A DNA stretch of 64,000 nucleotides. It comes from Labrys sp. KNU-23. GTDB lineage: Bacteria; Pseudomonadota; Alphaproteobacteria; Rhizobiales; Labraceae. The notes beneath the pieces are model-generated. The model was not told where the DNA came from. It did not search any database and saw nothing but the letters and a program-made list of their open reading frames with translations. Both the position numbers and the translations under genes were made by a program. Of this stretch, positions 26,086 through 34,935 are shown one piece after another (within the stretch, counting starts at the first letter, position 1; each line of letters begins with the position of its first letter). The stretch spans positions 4,227,501 through 4,291,500 of the forward strand of contig NZ_CP043489.1 of assembly GCF_008330945.1 (NCBI RefSeq). Direction: 5' to 3'.

Positions 26086-29000
26086 ATGGCACGTTCAAGC
26101 ATGGCGAACCCCGGCACCGCTGCTCCGCTTGGAGCGAGCTGGATCGGGGAGGAGGTCAATTTCGCCGTCCACGCCGCCGAAGCCGAACGGATCGAGCTTT
26201 GCCTGTTCGATGCCGATGGTACCGAGAGCCAGAGGATCCTGCTCCCTGGCCGCAGCGGTGCCGTGCATCATGGCCGCATCGGCGGCCTCGTGGAGGGGCA
26301 GCTCTATGGGCTGCGAGCCCATGGTCCCTGGCGTCCGGAGGAGGGGCTGCGCTTCAACCCGGCGCGCCTGCTGATCGATCCCCATGCTGTCAGGCTCGTC
26401 CTGCCCGAGGGCATGACCTCCGCCTTGCCGGTGAAGGGCGCCCAGGGCGTGGACGATATCATACTGGACGAAACCGACACTGCCGCGATCATGCCCAAGG
26501 CGGTGCTGGAGCGGCCCGCACCGGGCAGGACCCGCCCTCCCGGCGTGAGGCCCGAGACCCGCATCATCTATGAAGTCCATGTGAAGGGCTTCAGCCAGAC
26601 CCATCCCGACATCCCGGCCGATCTGCGTGGCACCGTCGCAGCCCTGGCCCATCCGGCGGCGATCGCCCATTTCACCGAGCTCGGCATCACCACGCTCGAA
26701 TTGATGCCGCTCGCCGCCGCTATCGACGAGCGCCATCTCGAGCCGCTCGGGCTGAGGAACTATTGGGGCTACAATCCCGCCTGCTTCCTGGCGCCCGACC
26801 CGCGCCTTGCTCCCGGCGGCATGGCCGAGATCGCCGAGACGGTGGACAGGCTGCACGAGGCCGGCTTCGAGGTGCTGCTCGACGTCGTCTACAACCACAC
26901 CTCGGAGAGCGATGAGCGTGGCGGCACCCATTCGCTGCGTGGGCTCGACAACCGTTCCTATTACCGCCTTGGCGACAATCCGCGCTTCTACGCCAACGAT
27001 ACCGGCTGCGGCAACACGCTGGCGCTCGATCGCGAGCCCGGCCTCGGCCTCACCCTCGCTGCCCTCAGGCATTGGGCCGAGGCTGGCGGCTTCGATGGTT
27101 TTCGCTTCGATCTCGCCCCGGTGCTGGGGCGCCGGCCCGATGGCTTCGATCGAGAGGCGCCCTTGTTCGCCGCCATCGCCGCCGATCCCGTGCTCAGCAC
27201 GCGGCTGATGATCGCCGAACCCTGGGATATCGGTCTCGGGGGCTACCAGCTCGGTCGTTTTCCACGAGGCTGGGCTGAATGGAACGATCGCTACCGCGAC
27301 GATGTCAGGCGGTTCTGGCGCGGCGATGGCGGCATCGGCGCGCTGGCGACGCGCCTGGCCGGCTCCTCGGACCTGTTCGATCCCGCCAGCCGCGGTCCGG
27401 TCGACAGCATCAATTTCGTCGCGGCCCATGACGGTTTCACCCTGGCCGATACGGTGAGCTTTGCCGGCAAGCACAACGAGGCCAATGGCGAGGGCAATCG
27501 CGACGGGCATGCGGGCGAGGTAAGCTGGAACAACGGTGCCGAAGGATCCAGCACGGCCCCGGAGATCGTGACGCTGCGGCGCAGCCATGTAAGGGCCATG
27601 CTGGCGAGCCTCCTGCTGTCGCGGGGCACGCCGATGATCGCCATGGGCGACGAGCTCGGCCGCAGCCAGCGCGGCAACAACAATGCCTATGCGCAGGACA
27701 ATGAAATTACCTGGATCGACTGGGTCAATGCCGATCGCTCCTTGATCCAGTTCGTCGCAAGCCTGACACGCCTGCGCAAGTCACTGCCTCTGGTGGCGGC
27801 GAACACCTTCCTGACCGGCAAGCCCCATCTCGACGATGGGGCCGAAGCTGGGTCTGAGCTGGAGCCCGACGTGATCTGGCTCGGACCCGGCGGCCAGCCT
27901 TTGCAGGATAATGAATGGGGCAATCCGGCGCTGCGCAGCCTCGGCATGGCCCTGACGGGGCGGGATGGCTCGAAAGCGCTGATCTGGTTCCATGCCGGCG
28001 CCGAGCCGCTGCATGCCCGCTTGCCGGATCTCGCACCCGGTCAGATCTGGCGCCTGGCGCATGTCAGCGACGAATACCAGGCTTTTGCGGCACCGGCCCT
28101 CTACGGCGCCTTCGATATCATGGAACTCGCGCCGCGCTCGGTCGGCGTGTTCATCGCCGAGCCTGGCCGCGCGCCGCGCCGGGAGGGGGATGCGCCGCCC
28201 GACGTGCTCGAACTCCTGGCCAAGGCGGCGGGCATTGCCCCCGAATGGTGGGAAGTCTCGGGGCGACACACGCTGGTCTCCGAGGAGACCAAGCGCGCCC
28301 TGCTCACCGCCATGGACCTGCCGCACCATTCGCTCGCCCAGGCGCGGGAAAGCCTGGAGCATCTGCGCTCGCTCGGTGCCGCCGTCGGGAACCGGCAAGC
28401 CAAGGCCTATCTGCCGCCGGTGCTCGCCGATGGCGGCAAGCGCTTCGGGCTGACAGCCCAGCTCTATACGCTGCGGCGACAAGGAGACCAGGGTGTCGGC
28501 GATTTTCGCACCCTCGAGAACCTCGCCAAGGATGCGGCCGGCAAGGGCGCGAGCCTGATCGCGCTCAATCCCTTCCACGCCATGTTCCCGTCCGACCGGC
28601 AGCGGGCCAGTCCCTATCAACCCTCAGACCGGCGCTTCCTCGATCCGGCCCTGATCGCTCTCGATGCCGTGCCTGAACTCGAAGGCCGGCTCACGACCTC
28701 GCCGCCGGCCGGGCGCTTGGTCGACTGGCCCGAGGTCTGGCGCCACAAGCGTGCGGTGCTGGCGCGGGCCTTCGCCATCCTGTCCGAGCGGCCCGCGCGC
28801 CTGGCCGCCTTTCGTGCCTTCCAGGCGGCGGGTGGCGAGGCGCTGGCCCGCTTCTGCCTGTTTCAGGCATTGGAAGAGCAGGCCGGCTCGACGGCGATCC
28901 CGGCGATGTCGACTGAGGCCTTGTCACCGGAATTGCGACACGCCGCTGATTTCGCCAGCTATCTGCAATTCCTGGCGGAAGAACAGCTTGCCACCGCCAG

Positions 29001-29934
29001 CCGCAACGGTCTCGCCATCGGCTTTTGCCGAGACCTGGCCGTCGGCGCTGCGCCGGATGGCGCCGAGGTCTGGACGGCGCCCGAGGCCTTCCTCAAGGGG
29101 GTCTCGGCCGGTGCGCCGCCCGATCCCTTCTCGGCCAGCGGCCAGGTCTGGCATATTCCGCCGCTCGATCCGGTGGCTCTGCGCCAGAGCGGCTTTGCCC
29201 ATTACCGCCAATTGCTGGCCGCCAATATGCGCCATGCCGGAGCGCTCCGCATCGACCACGTCATGGCGCTGACGCGCCTCTTCGTGGTGCCCGACGGCGC
29301 ACCGGCCAGCGAGGGCGCCTATCTGACCTATCCGCTCGAGGGCATGCTGGAGGTGCTGGCCGAGGAGAGCCAGCGCCATCGCTGCATGGTGGTGGGCGAG
29401 GACCTCGGCACCGTGCCGGAGGGCCTGCGCGAGCGGCTGTCCGAAGCCGAGCTCTATTCCTATCGCGTGCTGTTCTTCGAGCGCGACGGTGCGGTCTTCC
29501 GCCGCCCCGACCTCTATCCGGCCGCCTCGCTGGCCTGCGTCGCCACGCATGACCTGCCGACCTTGTGCGGCTGGTGGAGCGGCGCGGACATCGCGCTGGA
29601 GCGCTCGCTCGGCCGGCCGGTCGCCGAGGATGCCGAGGCGGCACGTGGCGAGGACAGGCAGGCGCTGCTGCAGGCCGTCGGCAGCGAAGAGAGTGCGTTG
29701 ACACCGGCGCTCGTCGGCGCCATCCATGGCTTCCTGGCTTCTGCTTCCTCCGGGCTTGTCGCCGCGCAGGTCGAGGATCTCGCCGGGGAGGCAGAGCCGG
29801 TCAACCTGCCGGGCACCGATCGCGAATATCCCAATTGGCGCCGCCGCCTCGACCTCGATGTCCACGCCATGCTGGAAACCGAAGAGGCCAAGTCTGTGTT
29901 CGAGGCGATGCGGCAGGCGGGGCGGGCAGCGTAG
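26086..29934 (+). CDS. Fused glycogen debranching enzyme / 4-alpha-glucanotransferase (GlgX-MalQ)
   Basis: One 1,282-residue protein joining two glycogen-degrading enzymes. Residues 1 to about 680 are GlgX: a CBM48-like start (GASWIGEEVNFAVHAAEAER), nucleophile Asp342 (FDGFRFDLAP), Glu378 (MIAEPWDIG) and Asp449 (VAAHDGFTL). Residues from about 700 onward are MalQ (GH77): nucleophile Asp1057 (LRIDHVMAL), Glu1105 (VVGEDLGTVP) and Asp1156 (ATHDLPTLCGWW). All six catalytic residues are intact, so both halves should be active. The ATG at 26086 has AAGGA five bases upstream; 26038 is the alternative. The fusion would pass debranched chains straight to disproportionation. Confidence 0.93.
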   Translation: MARSSMANPGTAAPLGASWIGEEVNFAVHAAEAERIELCLFDADGTESQRILLPGRSGAVHHGRIGGLVEGQLYGLRAHGPWRPEEGLRFNPARLLIDPHAVRLVLPEGMTSALPVKGAQGVDDIILDETDTAAIMPKAVLERPAPGRTRPPGVRPETRIIYEVHVKGFSQTHPDIPADLRGTVAALAHPAAIAHFTELGITTLELMPLAAAIDERHLEPLGLRNYWGYNPACFLAPDPRLAPGGMAEIAETVDRLHEAGFEVLLDVVYNHTSESDERGGTHSLRGLDNRSYYRLGDNPRFYANDTGCGNTLALDREPGLGLTLAALRHWAEAGGFDGFRFDLAPVLGRRPDGFDREAPLFAAIAADPVLSTRLMIAEPWDIGLGGYQLGRFPRGWAEWNDRYRDDVRRFWRGDGGIGALATRLAGSSDLFDPASRGPVDSINFVAAHDGFTLADTVSFAGKHNEANGEGNRDGHAGEVSWNNGAEGSSTAPEIVTLRRSHVRAMLASLLLSRGTPMIAMGDELGRSQRGNNNAYAQDNEITWIDWVNADRSLIQFVASLTRLRKSLPLVAANTFLTGKPHLDDGAEAGSELEPDVIWLGPGGQPLQDNEWGNPALRSLGMALTGRDGSKALIWFHAGAEPLHARLPDLAPGQIWRLAHVSDEYQAFAAPALYGAFDIMELAPRSVGVFIAEPGRAPRREGDAPPDVLELLAKAAGIAPEWWEVSGRHTLVSEETKRALLTAMDLPHHSLAQARESLEHLRSLGAAVGNRQAKAYLPPVLADGGKRFGLTAQLYTLRRQGDQGVGDFRTLENLAKDAAGKGASLIALNPFHAMFPSDRQRASPYQPSDRRFLDPALIALDAVPELEGRLTTSPPAGRLVDWPEVWRHKRAVLARAFAILSERPARLAAFRAFQAAGGEALARFCLFQALEEQAGSTAIPAMSTEALSPELRHAADFASYLQFLAEEQLATASRNGLAIGFCRDLAVGAAPDGAEVWTAPEAFLKGVSAGAPPDPFSASGQVWHIPPLDPVALRQSGFAHYRQLLAANMRHAGALRIDHVMALTRLFVVPDGAPASEGAYLTYPLEGMLEVLAEESQRHRCMVVGEDLGTVPEGLRERLSEAELYSYRVLFFERDGAVFRRPDLYPAASLACVATHDLPTLCGWWSGADIALERSLGRPVAEDAEAARGEDRQALLQAVGSEESALTPALVGAIHGFLASASSGLVAAQVEDLAGEAEPVNLPGTDREYPNWRRRLDLDVHAMLETEEAKSVFEAMRQAGRAA

Positions 29935-29936
29935 TC

Positions 29937-30380
29937 ATGGCGCAGGCCGGCAAGCAGCATGAGAGAAGCCTGGCGCTGGGAGCCCTGATCAGTCCCTGGA
30001 CCGTTCCTGCCGGTCTTCCCCTCCTGTTCATCGCGCTCGAGCTCGTGGTCGGTGGACAGGACGGTATTCCCGGCTCGCAGATAGCCGGTGTTTTCGCAGC
30101 CTTTCTCCTGTTCGGCCTGCCTTTCACCTATGCCGTCACCCTGGTCCTGGTGGTGCCGGTAGCACTGTGGCTGCGGCGCAGGCACGCCCTGTCTGCCGCG
30201 AGGCTATGCCTATGGTGCACGCTGTTGGGGCCGACGACGATGTATGCTTATGCGTGGTTGCTGCGCGGCCAGCCTGCGAAGGTCATCGAGCTCGATGGTA
30301 TCTTGCTGTCGGCGAGCTATGGACTGGCTTCCGGCGTTGCTTTCTGCCTGGCTTCGGGTATTCGGCTGTTCGCCCGCTGA
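29937..30380 (+). CDS. Hypothetical membrane protein downstream of glgX-malQ
   Basis: A 147-residue protein I do not recognise. It has four predicted helices (around ISPWTVPAGLPLLFIALELV, GVFAAFLLFGLPFTYAVTLV, a third after RRRHALSAARL, and a C-terminal one) with a positively charged loop RRRH. It begins two bases after the glgX-malQ stop, so it is almost certainly cotranscribed, but no role in glycogen metabolism can be argued from the sequence. Confidence 0.65.
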   Translation: MAQAGKQHERSLALGALISPWTVPAGLPLLFIALELVVGGQDGIPGSQIAGVFAAFLLFGLPFTYAVTLVLVVPVALWLRRRHALSAARLCLWCTLLGPTTMYAYAWLLRGQPAKVIELDGILLSASYGLASGVAFCLASGIRLFAR

Positions 30381-30545
30381 ACCGACAGGCGGGGCGTGCC
30401 TATGTTCGAGCTTCCGGCGGATCGAGAGCGAACCAGGGCATTTTGTGATTTCGCGGAAGCACCTGGAATCGCAAAGGTGGGTCGAGACGATGAGTTGGAG
30501 TAAAGGTGCGGTTCGAAGAAATCGCACTTTGCTCGTGTGAGCGCC

Positions 30546-31484
30546 ATGCATCCCAGATTGCTCAAGACCTTTCTTGCCGTCACCCGCCATCGCAATGTCA
30601 CGCGGGCGGCCGAGGCGGTGCATCTGGCCCAGTCGAGCGTGAGCGACCAGATCCAGGCGCTCGAAGCCGAACTCGGCACGCCCTTGTTCACGCGTTCGCG
30701 CTCGGGCCTGCAGTTGACGGCGGCAGGGGCAGCGCTGCAGCCCTATGCCGAAGAGATCTTGATGCTGACGGACGAGGCGCGTGGCGCCGTGGCCGTGACG
30801 GCCGGGCAAGAGCGGGGAGCGGTGTCGATCGGCGCCCTCGAGACGATTGCGGCGACCCGCCTGCCGGCCTGGCTCTCGCGCTTCGGGCAGGCCCATCCGG
30901 AAATCGCGCTTCGCCTGTCGGTGGCGGGCACGAACGATCTCCTGCGCAAGCTGGGGGATGGCGAGGTGGACGTCGCCTTCTGCTTCGACAAGGGCGAGGC
31001 CGATGAACGTTTTGCCAGGCGCAGCATTTCCAGGGAGCCGCTGATCCTGATCGCGCCACCCGGCGAGCCGCCGCTGCCGGCTGACCAAGGACTGTCTGCT
31101 CTTGCCGCAAGGCGGTTCGTGGTGACGGAAGCCGGCTGCGTCTACCGTCATTTGTTCGATGCGGCCTTTGCTGCCGCCGGGCTTGCGGCGCCAAAGCTCG
31201 CAGCCGAAGCGGGCAGCATCGGTGCGATAGCCCGATTGGTGGCTGCGGGTACGGGGCTCGGCCTGGTGCCGCGCCTGGCGGTTGCCGAGGCATTGGAGCG
31301 CGGCGAGGTGACCGAACTCTCCTGGCCGGGGGCCCTCCAGGCCGCGGATCTGGTGATGATCTGGCGCCGGCGGCGCGTGCAACCGCCGGCCTTGAAGCAG
31401 TTGCTCGCCTCGGCGAGCACCGGACTCGGGGCGCTCAGACCAGGCGATGCCCGCCTTCGACATGCAGAACCGATCCCGTCGTGA
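30546..31484 (+). CDS. LysR-family transcriptional regulator
   Basis: 312 residues from the ATG at 30546 (a GTG at 30537 would add three). The N-terminal winged helix is textbook LysR: LLKTFLAVTRHRNVTRAAEA, then LAQSSVSDQIQALEAELG and LFTRSRSGLQLT. A two-lobed effector domain follows (GAVSIGALETIAATRLPAWL). Neither candidate start has a good ribosome site. The gene converges on the SDR gene with a 50-base overlap of coding ends, so the target is not obviously its neighbour; the SDR remains the first candidate. Confidence 0.9.
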   Translation: MHPRLLKTFLAVTRHRNVTRAAEAVHLAQSSVSDQIQALEAELGTPLFTRSRSGLQLTAAGAALQPYAEEILMLTDEARGAVAVTAGQERGAVSIGALETIAATRLPAWLSRFGQAHPEIALRLSVAGTNDLLRKLGDGEVDVAFCFDKGEADERFARRSISREPLILIAPPGEPPLPADQGLSALAARRFVVTEAGCVYRHLFDAAFAAAGLAAPKLAAEAGSIGAIARLVAAGTGLGLVPRLAVAEALERGEVTELSWPGALQAADLVMIWRRRRVQPPALKQLLASASTGLGALRPGDARLRHAEPIPS

Positions 31485-32163
31485 AGCCGTTGCCCATCAC
31501 GAAGGCCAGGGCATCGGCGATGTCGTCGGGCCGGCCGACCCTGCCGACCGGCAATTTCCTGGCCATGGCGCCGAGGGTCTCGTCCTTCCTGTCGCCGGCG
31601 ACGAAGGACCAGATCGGGGTGTCGACCCAGCCCGGCGAAACGGCATTGACTCGTAGTGGCGCGAGCTCGACCGCCAGCGCCTTGACCAGTCCTTCCAGGG
31701 CGGCGTTGACCGTGGCGACCGCCGAGCCCTTTGGCAGGGGACGGTAGGCCGCGATGCCGGAGACGAAAGTCAGGGAACCGGCCGGGGAAAGCTTGCCCGC
31801 ACCGTGCTTGGCCAGGAGGAGGGGACCGTAGACCTTGCTCTCCATGGCCTTCTGAACAGCCGTCAGATCGAGTGAAGGCAGAAGCTCATAAGCCCCCTCG
31901 ATGTCGGCCGCGGTGCTGACGATATGATCGAGCTGGCCGACCTGTTCGAACAGCGACACGACCTGCCGCTCCTGCGTGATGTCGACGGCGATGGCGTCGA
32001 GGGAGGCGGATTCCCCAAGGCTCGTGCGGGCCTGGGCCAGCCTGCCTTCGCTGCGTCCGGCGATGATGACCCGCGCACCGGCCTTGAGGCAGCGTCGCGC
32101 CAGTGCCAGGCCCATGCCGGAACTACCGCCGGCAATGAGAACTCTCGAACCTGCAAGATCCAT
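31435..32163 (-). CDS. Atypical short-chain dehydrogenase/reductase lacking the YxxxK pair
   Basis: An SDR-fold protein of 242 residues. The Rossmann cofactor motif is intact (IAGGSSGMGLALAR, residues 10-23), with GRSEGR after beta-2 suggesting NADP(H). Ser135 (LTFVSGIAAY) is in the catalytic-Ser position. The expected Tyr and Lys thirteen and seventeen residues later are Val149 and Asn153 (SAVATVNAALEGL). The C-terminal part (NAVSPGWVDTPI; GRPDDIADALAFVM) is normal. It may bind cofactor without classical catalysis or use other residues. Its stop-proximal 50 bases overlap the LysR gene on the other strand. Confidence 0.88.
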   Translation of the reverse strand: MDLAGSRVLIAGGSSGMGLALARRCLKAGARVIIAGRSEGRLAQARTSLGESASLDAIAVDITQERQVVSLFEQVGQLDHIVSTAADIEGAYELLPSLDLTAVQKAMESKVYGPLLLAKHGAGKLSPAGSLTFVSGIAAYRPLPKGSAVATVNAALEGLVKALAVELAPLRVNAVSPGWVDTPIWSFVAGDRKDETLGAMARKLPVGRVGRPDDIADALAFVMGNGFTTGSVLHVEGGHRLV

Positions 32164-32438
32164 GATGATGCGTTTCCTTTCGATCCCGATGGAACTGCAT
32201 ATCGGGATCGCAGATCGGCGACGGCCTGGAAAACGGAAGAAACCGATAGCGCCATCGGTGTTTCCGATGGTTGCGCCGTGCTTGCCGCGTCGGAGAGGTG
32301 GCGGTCTCGTCCGCCCTTGAAACCATCGAGCATGCCGAAGATCCGATGCACCGGTACGCGCCGGCTCGTTTGCCGGGTTGCATCCGGTTCGCCGACTGCG
32401 TCATGATCGCGGTTTATGTTGCGAATCTGGACAATCCC
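32164..32438. other. Divergent intergenic region between the SDR and ynbA-like genes
   Basis: 275 bases upstream of both the SDR gene (minus) and the lipid cluster (plus). An open frame extends upstream from the ynbA-like gene to 32271, but it has no family similarity there. I found no clear promoter or repeat. Confidence 0.45.
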
Positions 32439-33047
32439 GTGAGTCTCTATGCTCTCAAGCCCCGTTTTCAGGCCCTTTTGCGCCCGCGCGTCACGCGGTT
32501 AGCCGAGCGGGGCACCACCGCAAACCAGGTGACGCTGGCGGCGGCGGCGGGCTCACTTGCCGTCGGCTTCGGTGTAACCTGGCTTTCGGACCTGCACATT
32601 CTCTTCCTGCTGCTGCCGATCTGGCTCGCCATCCGCATGGCCCTCAATGCCGTCGACGGCATGCTTGCGCGCGAATTCGGCCAGAAGAGCCTGCTCGGGG
32701 CCTATCTCAACGAGATTGCCGACCTCGTCTCCGATGCGGCGCTGATCCTGCCCTTCGCCACCCTGCCGGTCTTCGGCCCGTTCTGGACCGGAGCGGTGAT
32801 CGTGCTCGCGGTGATCAGCGAGTTCGCGGGTGTGATGGGGCCAATGGTGGGGGCATCCAGGCGCTATGACGGCCCGCTCGGCAAGAGCGACCGGGCCTTT
32901 GTGTTCGGTGCGCTTGGCCTATGGATCGGCCTCGGCCTGCCGCTACCCGGCTGGTTTGGCTGGATCATGCCGCTTGCCGTGCTTTTTCTCACACTGACCA
33001 TCGCCAATCGTGTGCATAAGGGCCTTCGTGAAGCGCGAAACTCCTAG
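32439..33047 (+). CDS. ynbA: CDP-alcohol phosphatidyltransferase family protein, YnbA-like
   Basis: Integral membrane enzyme expected to replace CMP on a CDP-activated lipid with an alcohol. From the GTG at 32439 it is 202 residues and begins MSLYALKPRFQALLRP, closely like E. coli YnbA (about 201 residues); upstream ATGs at 32346 and 32403 are alternatives. The family motif reads NAVDGMLAR then GAYLNEIAD: Asp73 and Asp95 are kept, but the first and third Asp of the canonical motif are Asn70 and Asn91, a pattern I recall in YnbA too. First gene of the lipid cluster. The acceptor alcohol is unknown. Confidence 0.85.
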   Translation: MSLYALKPRFQALLRPRVTRLAERGTTANQVTLAAAAGSLAVGFGVTWLSDLHILFLLLPIWLAIRMALNAVDGMLAREFGQKSLLGAYLNEIADLVSDAALILPFATLPVFGPFWTGAVIVLAVISEFAGVMGPMVGASRRYDGPLGKSDRAFVFGALGLWIGLGLPLPGWFGWIMPLAVLFLTLTIANRVHKGLREARNS

Positions 33048-33140
33048 GGCGAAACGCGTTTGGTCGCATTTTGCTCTAGTGCTTTGGTTTGACGTGTCTT
33101 TGCGTGCCTAGCGGTTCCTTCGAACCGCAAAACACTCTTG
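33048..33140 (+). repeat. Rhizobiales-type palindromic repeat, copy 3, between ynbA and ynbC
   Basis: Shares the TTTTGCTCTAG...TTTGACG core with the other copies. It contains a perfect hairpin, GCGGTTC (33111-33117) with GAACCGC (33122-33128), loop CTTC, flanked by TTTGCG and CGCAAAA. It sits inside the lipid operon and could act as a processing or stabilising site in the mRNA. Confidence 0.75.
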
Positions 33141-33148
33141 GAGAGATG

Positions 33149-34907
33149 ATGCGCCCGTCCGAAACCGGTTTTTTTTCGCAGTCATGACGGCGTCGAGCTG
33201 TTCTACCGCCATTGGCCGGCGGTCAATGGGGCAGCCAAGGGCGCGGTGGTGCTGTTCCATCGCGGGCATGAGCATTCGGGACGCATGGCGCATCTGCCCG
33301 ATGAGTTGGCGATGCCCGATTATGAGTTCTTCGCCTGGGATGCCCGCGGCCACGGCGATTCGCCCGGCGAACGTGGCGATGCCCCGAGCTTTGGCGCCCT
33401 GGTGCGCGACGTGCAGAGCTTCATCGACCATATCGGCACCGCGCATGGTTTTGCGCCCGCCGATATAGCCGTGCTGGCCCAGAGCGTCGGTGCCGTCGTC
33501 GCCTCGGCCTGGGTGCATGACTATGCGCCCAGGATCCGTGCTCTGGTGGTGGCTTCGCCCGCCTTCAAGGTGAAGCTCTACGTGCCCTTCGCCCGACCGG
33601 GCCTGAAACTCTGGCAGGCCTTCAAGGGCAACTTCTTCGTGCAATCCTATGTGAAGGCCAAGTTCCTCACCCATGATCGCGAGCGTCAGGCGACCTTCGA
33701 CGCCGATCCCAAGATCACCAGGGCGATCTCGGTGCGCATCCTGCTGGGTCTCTACGACGCCGCGCGCCGGGTGGTGGAAGACGCCCGCGCCATCACGGTG
33801 CCGACACAGCTCCTCGTCTCCGGCGCCGACTGGGTGGTGCATCATGGGCCCCAGCACCGTTTCTACGAAAATCTGGGCTCGGCCATCAAGGAACGGCATG
33901 TGCTGCCCGGCTTCTACCACGACACGCTCGGCGAGAAGGACAGGGCGGTGGCAACAGGCCATGTCCGGCGCTTCCTCAGCGAACGCTTCGCGGCGCCACT
34001 GGAGCGGACGGTCCTGACCGAAGCCGACCGGCAAGGCTTCACGCGCGACGAAGCCGACAGGCTTGCCTCGCCCTTGCCGCTTGCTTCGGCGAAAGGTCTC
34101 TATTGGGCGGGCACCAGGCTCGGGTTGAAGGCGACGGGGCTGATCTCCGACGGTATCAAGCTTGGGCATGAGACCGGCTTCGATTCCGGCTCCACCCTCG
34201 ATTATGTCTATCGCAACACACCGTCGGGGCGTTCGGCGCTCGGACGGCTGGCCGACAAGAATTATCTCGAGGCCATCGGCTGGCGCGGCATCCGCCAGCG
34301 CAAACTCCATGTCGAGGACTTGCTGCGTGTCGCCATCGCCCGCCTGCGGGCGGAAGGGCAGCCGGTTTCCATCGTCGACATCGCCGCCGGCCATGGCCGC
34401 TATGTGCTCGAAGCGTTGGAGGCGGAAGGCGTGTCGCGGCCGGATTCGATCCTGCTGCGCGATTACAGCGACATCAATGTCGAGGCGGGTGGCCGGCTGA
34501 TCGCCGAGAAGGGCCTCGCGGACATTGCTCGCTTCGTCAAGGGCGACGCCTTCGATGCCGCAAGTCTCGCCGGTATCGAGCCCAAGCCCACTTTGGGGCT
34601 GGTCTCAGGCCTTTATGAGCTGTTTGCCGACAACAACCTGATCAAGTGGTCGCTCGGTGGTCTTGCCGCCGCCATCCCGGCCGGTGGCTATCTGATCTAT
34701 ACCGGTCAGCCCTGGCACCCGCAGCTCGAATTCATCGCACGCGCTTTGACCAGCCACCGCCAGGGCCAGGCCTGGGTGATGCGCCGGCGCACGCAGGCGG
34801 AAATGGACCAACTCGTCGAGGCCGCCGGCTTCGAGAAGCTCGAGCAGCGCATCGACGAATGGGGCATCTTCTCGGTGTCGCTCGCGCGTCGCAAGGCTGC
34901 ATCATGA
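33149..34907 (+). CDS. ynbC: YnbC-like alpha/beta-hydrolase plus methyltransferase, frameshifted at a T8 tract
   Basis: Two-domain protein. The N-terminal half is an alpha/beta-hydrolase (VLFHRGHEHSGRMAHLPDEL; nucleophile region LAQSVGAVVAS, Ser112; His in GFYHDTLGEKDR). The C-terminal half is a SAM-dependent methyltransferase (VDIAAGHGRYVLEAL from about residue 409). The good ribosome site GGAGAG and ATG (33146 or 33149) lie in one frame, giving MRPSETGFF, while SHDGVELFYRHWP onward is in another; the switch is at eight Ts (33169-33176). Removing one T restores 585 codons, the length I recall for E. coli YnbC. As it stands only an internal GTG at 33246 opens the long frame. Confidence 0.85.
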
Positions 34908-34935
34908 CCCGCGCTCCGTACCCATCGGTGCGGCA

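Noticed and set aside
24950..26098. 382-residue form of the acyltransferase starting at 26098
   Set aside because: The extra N-terminus is Cys- and Arg-rich, lacks similarity and crosses the divergent promoter region; 25885 has a clear ribosome site.
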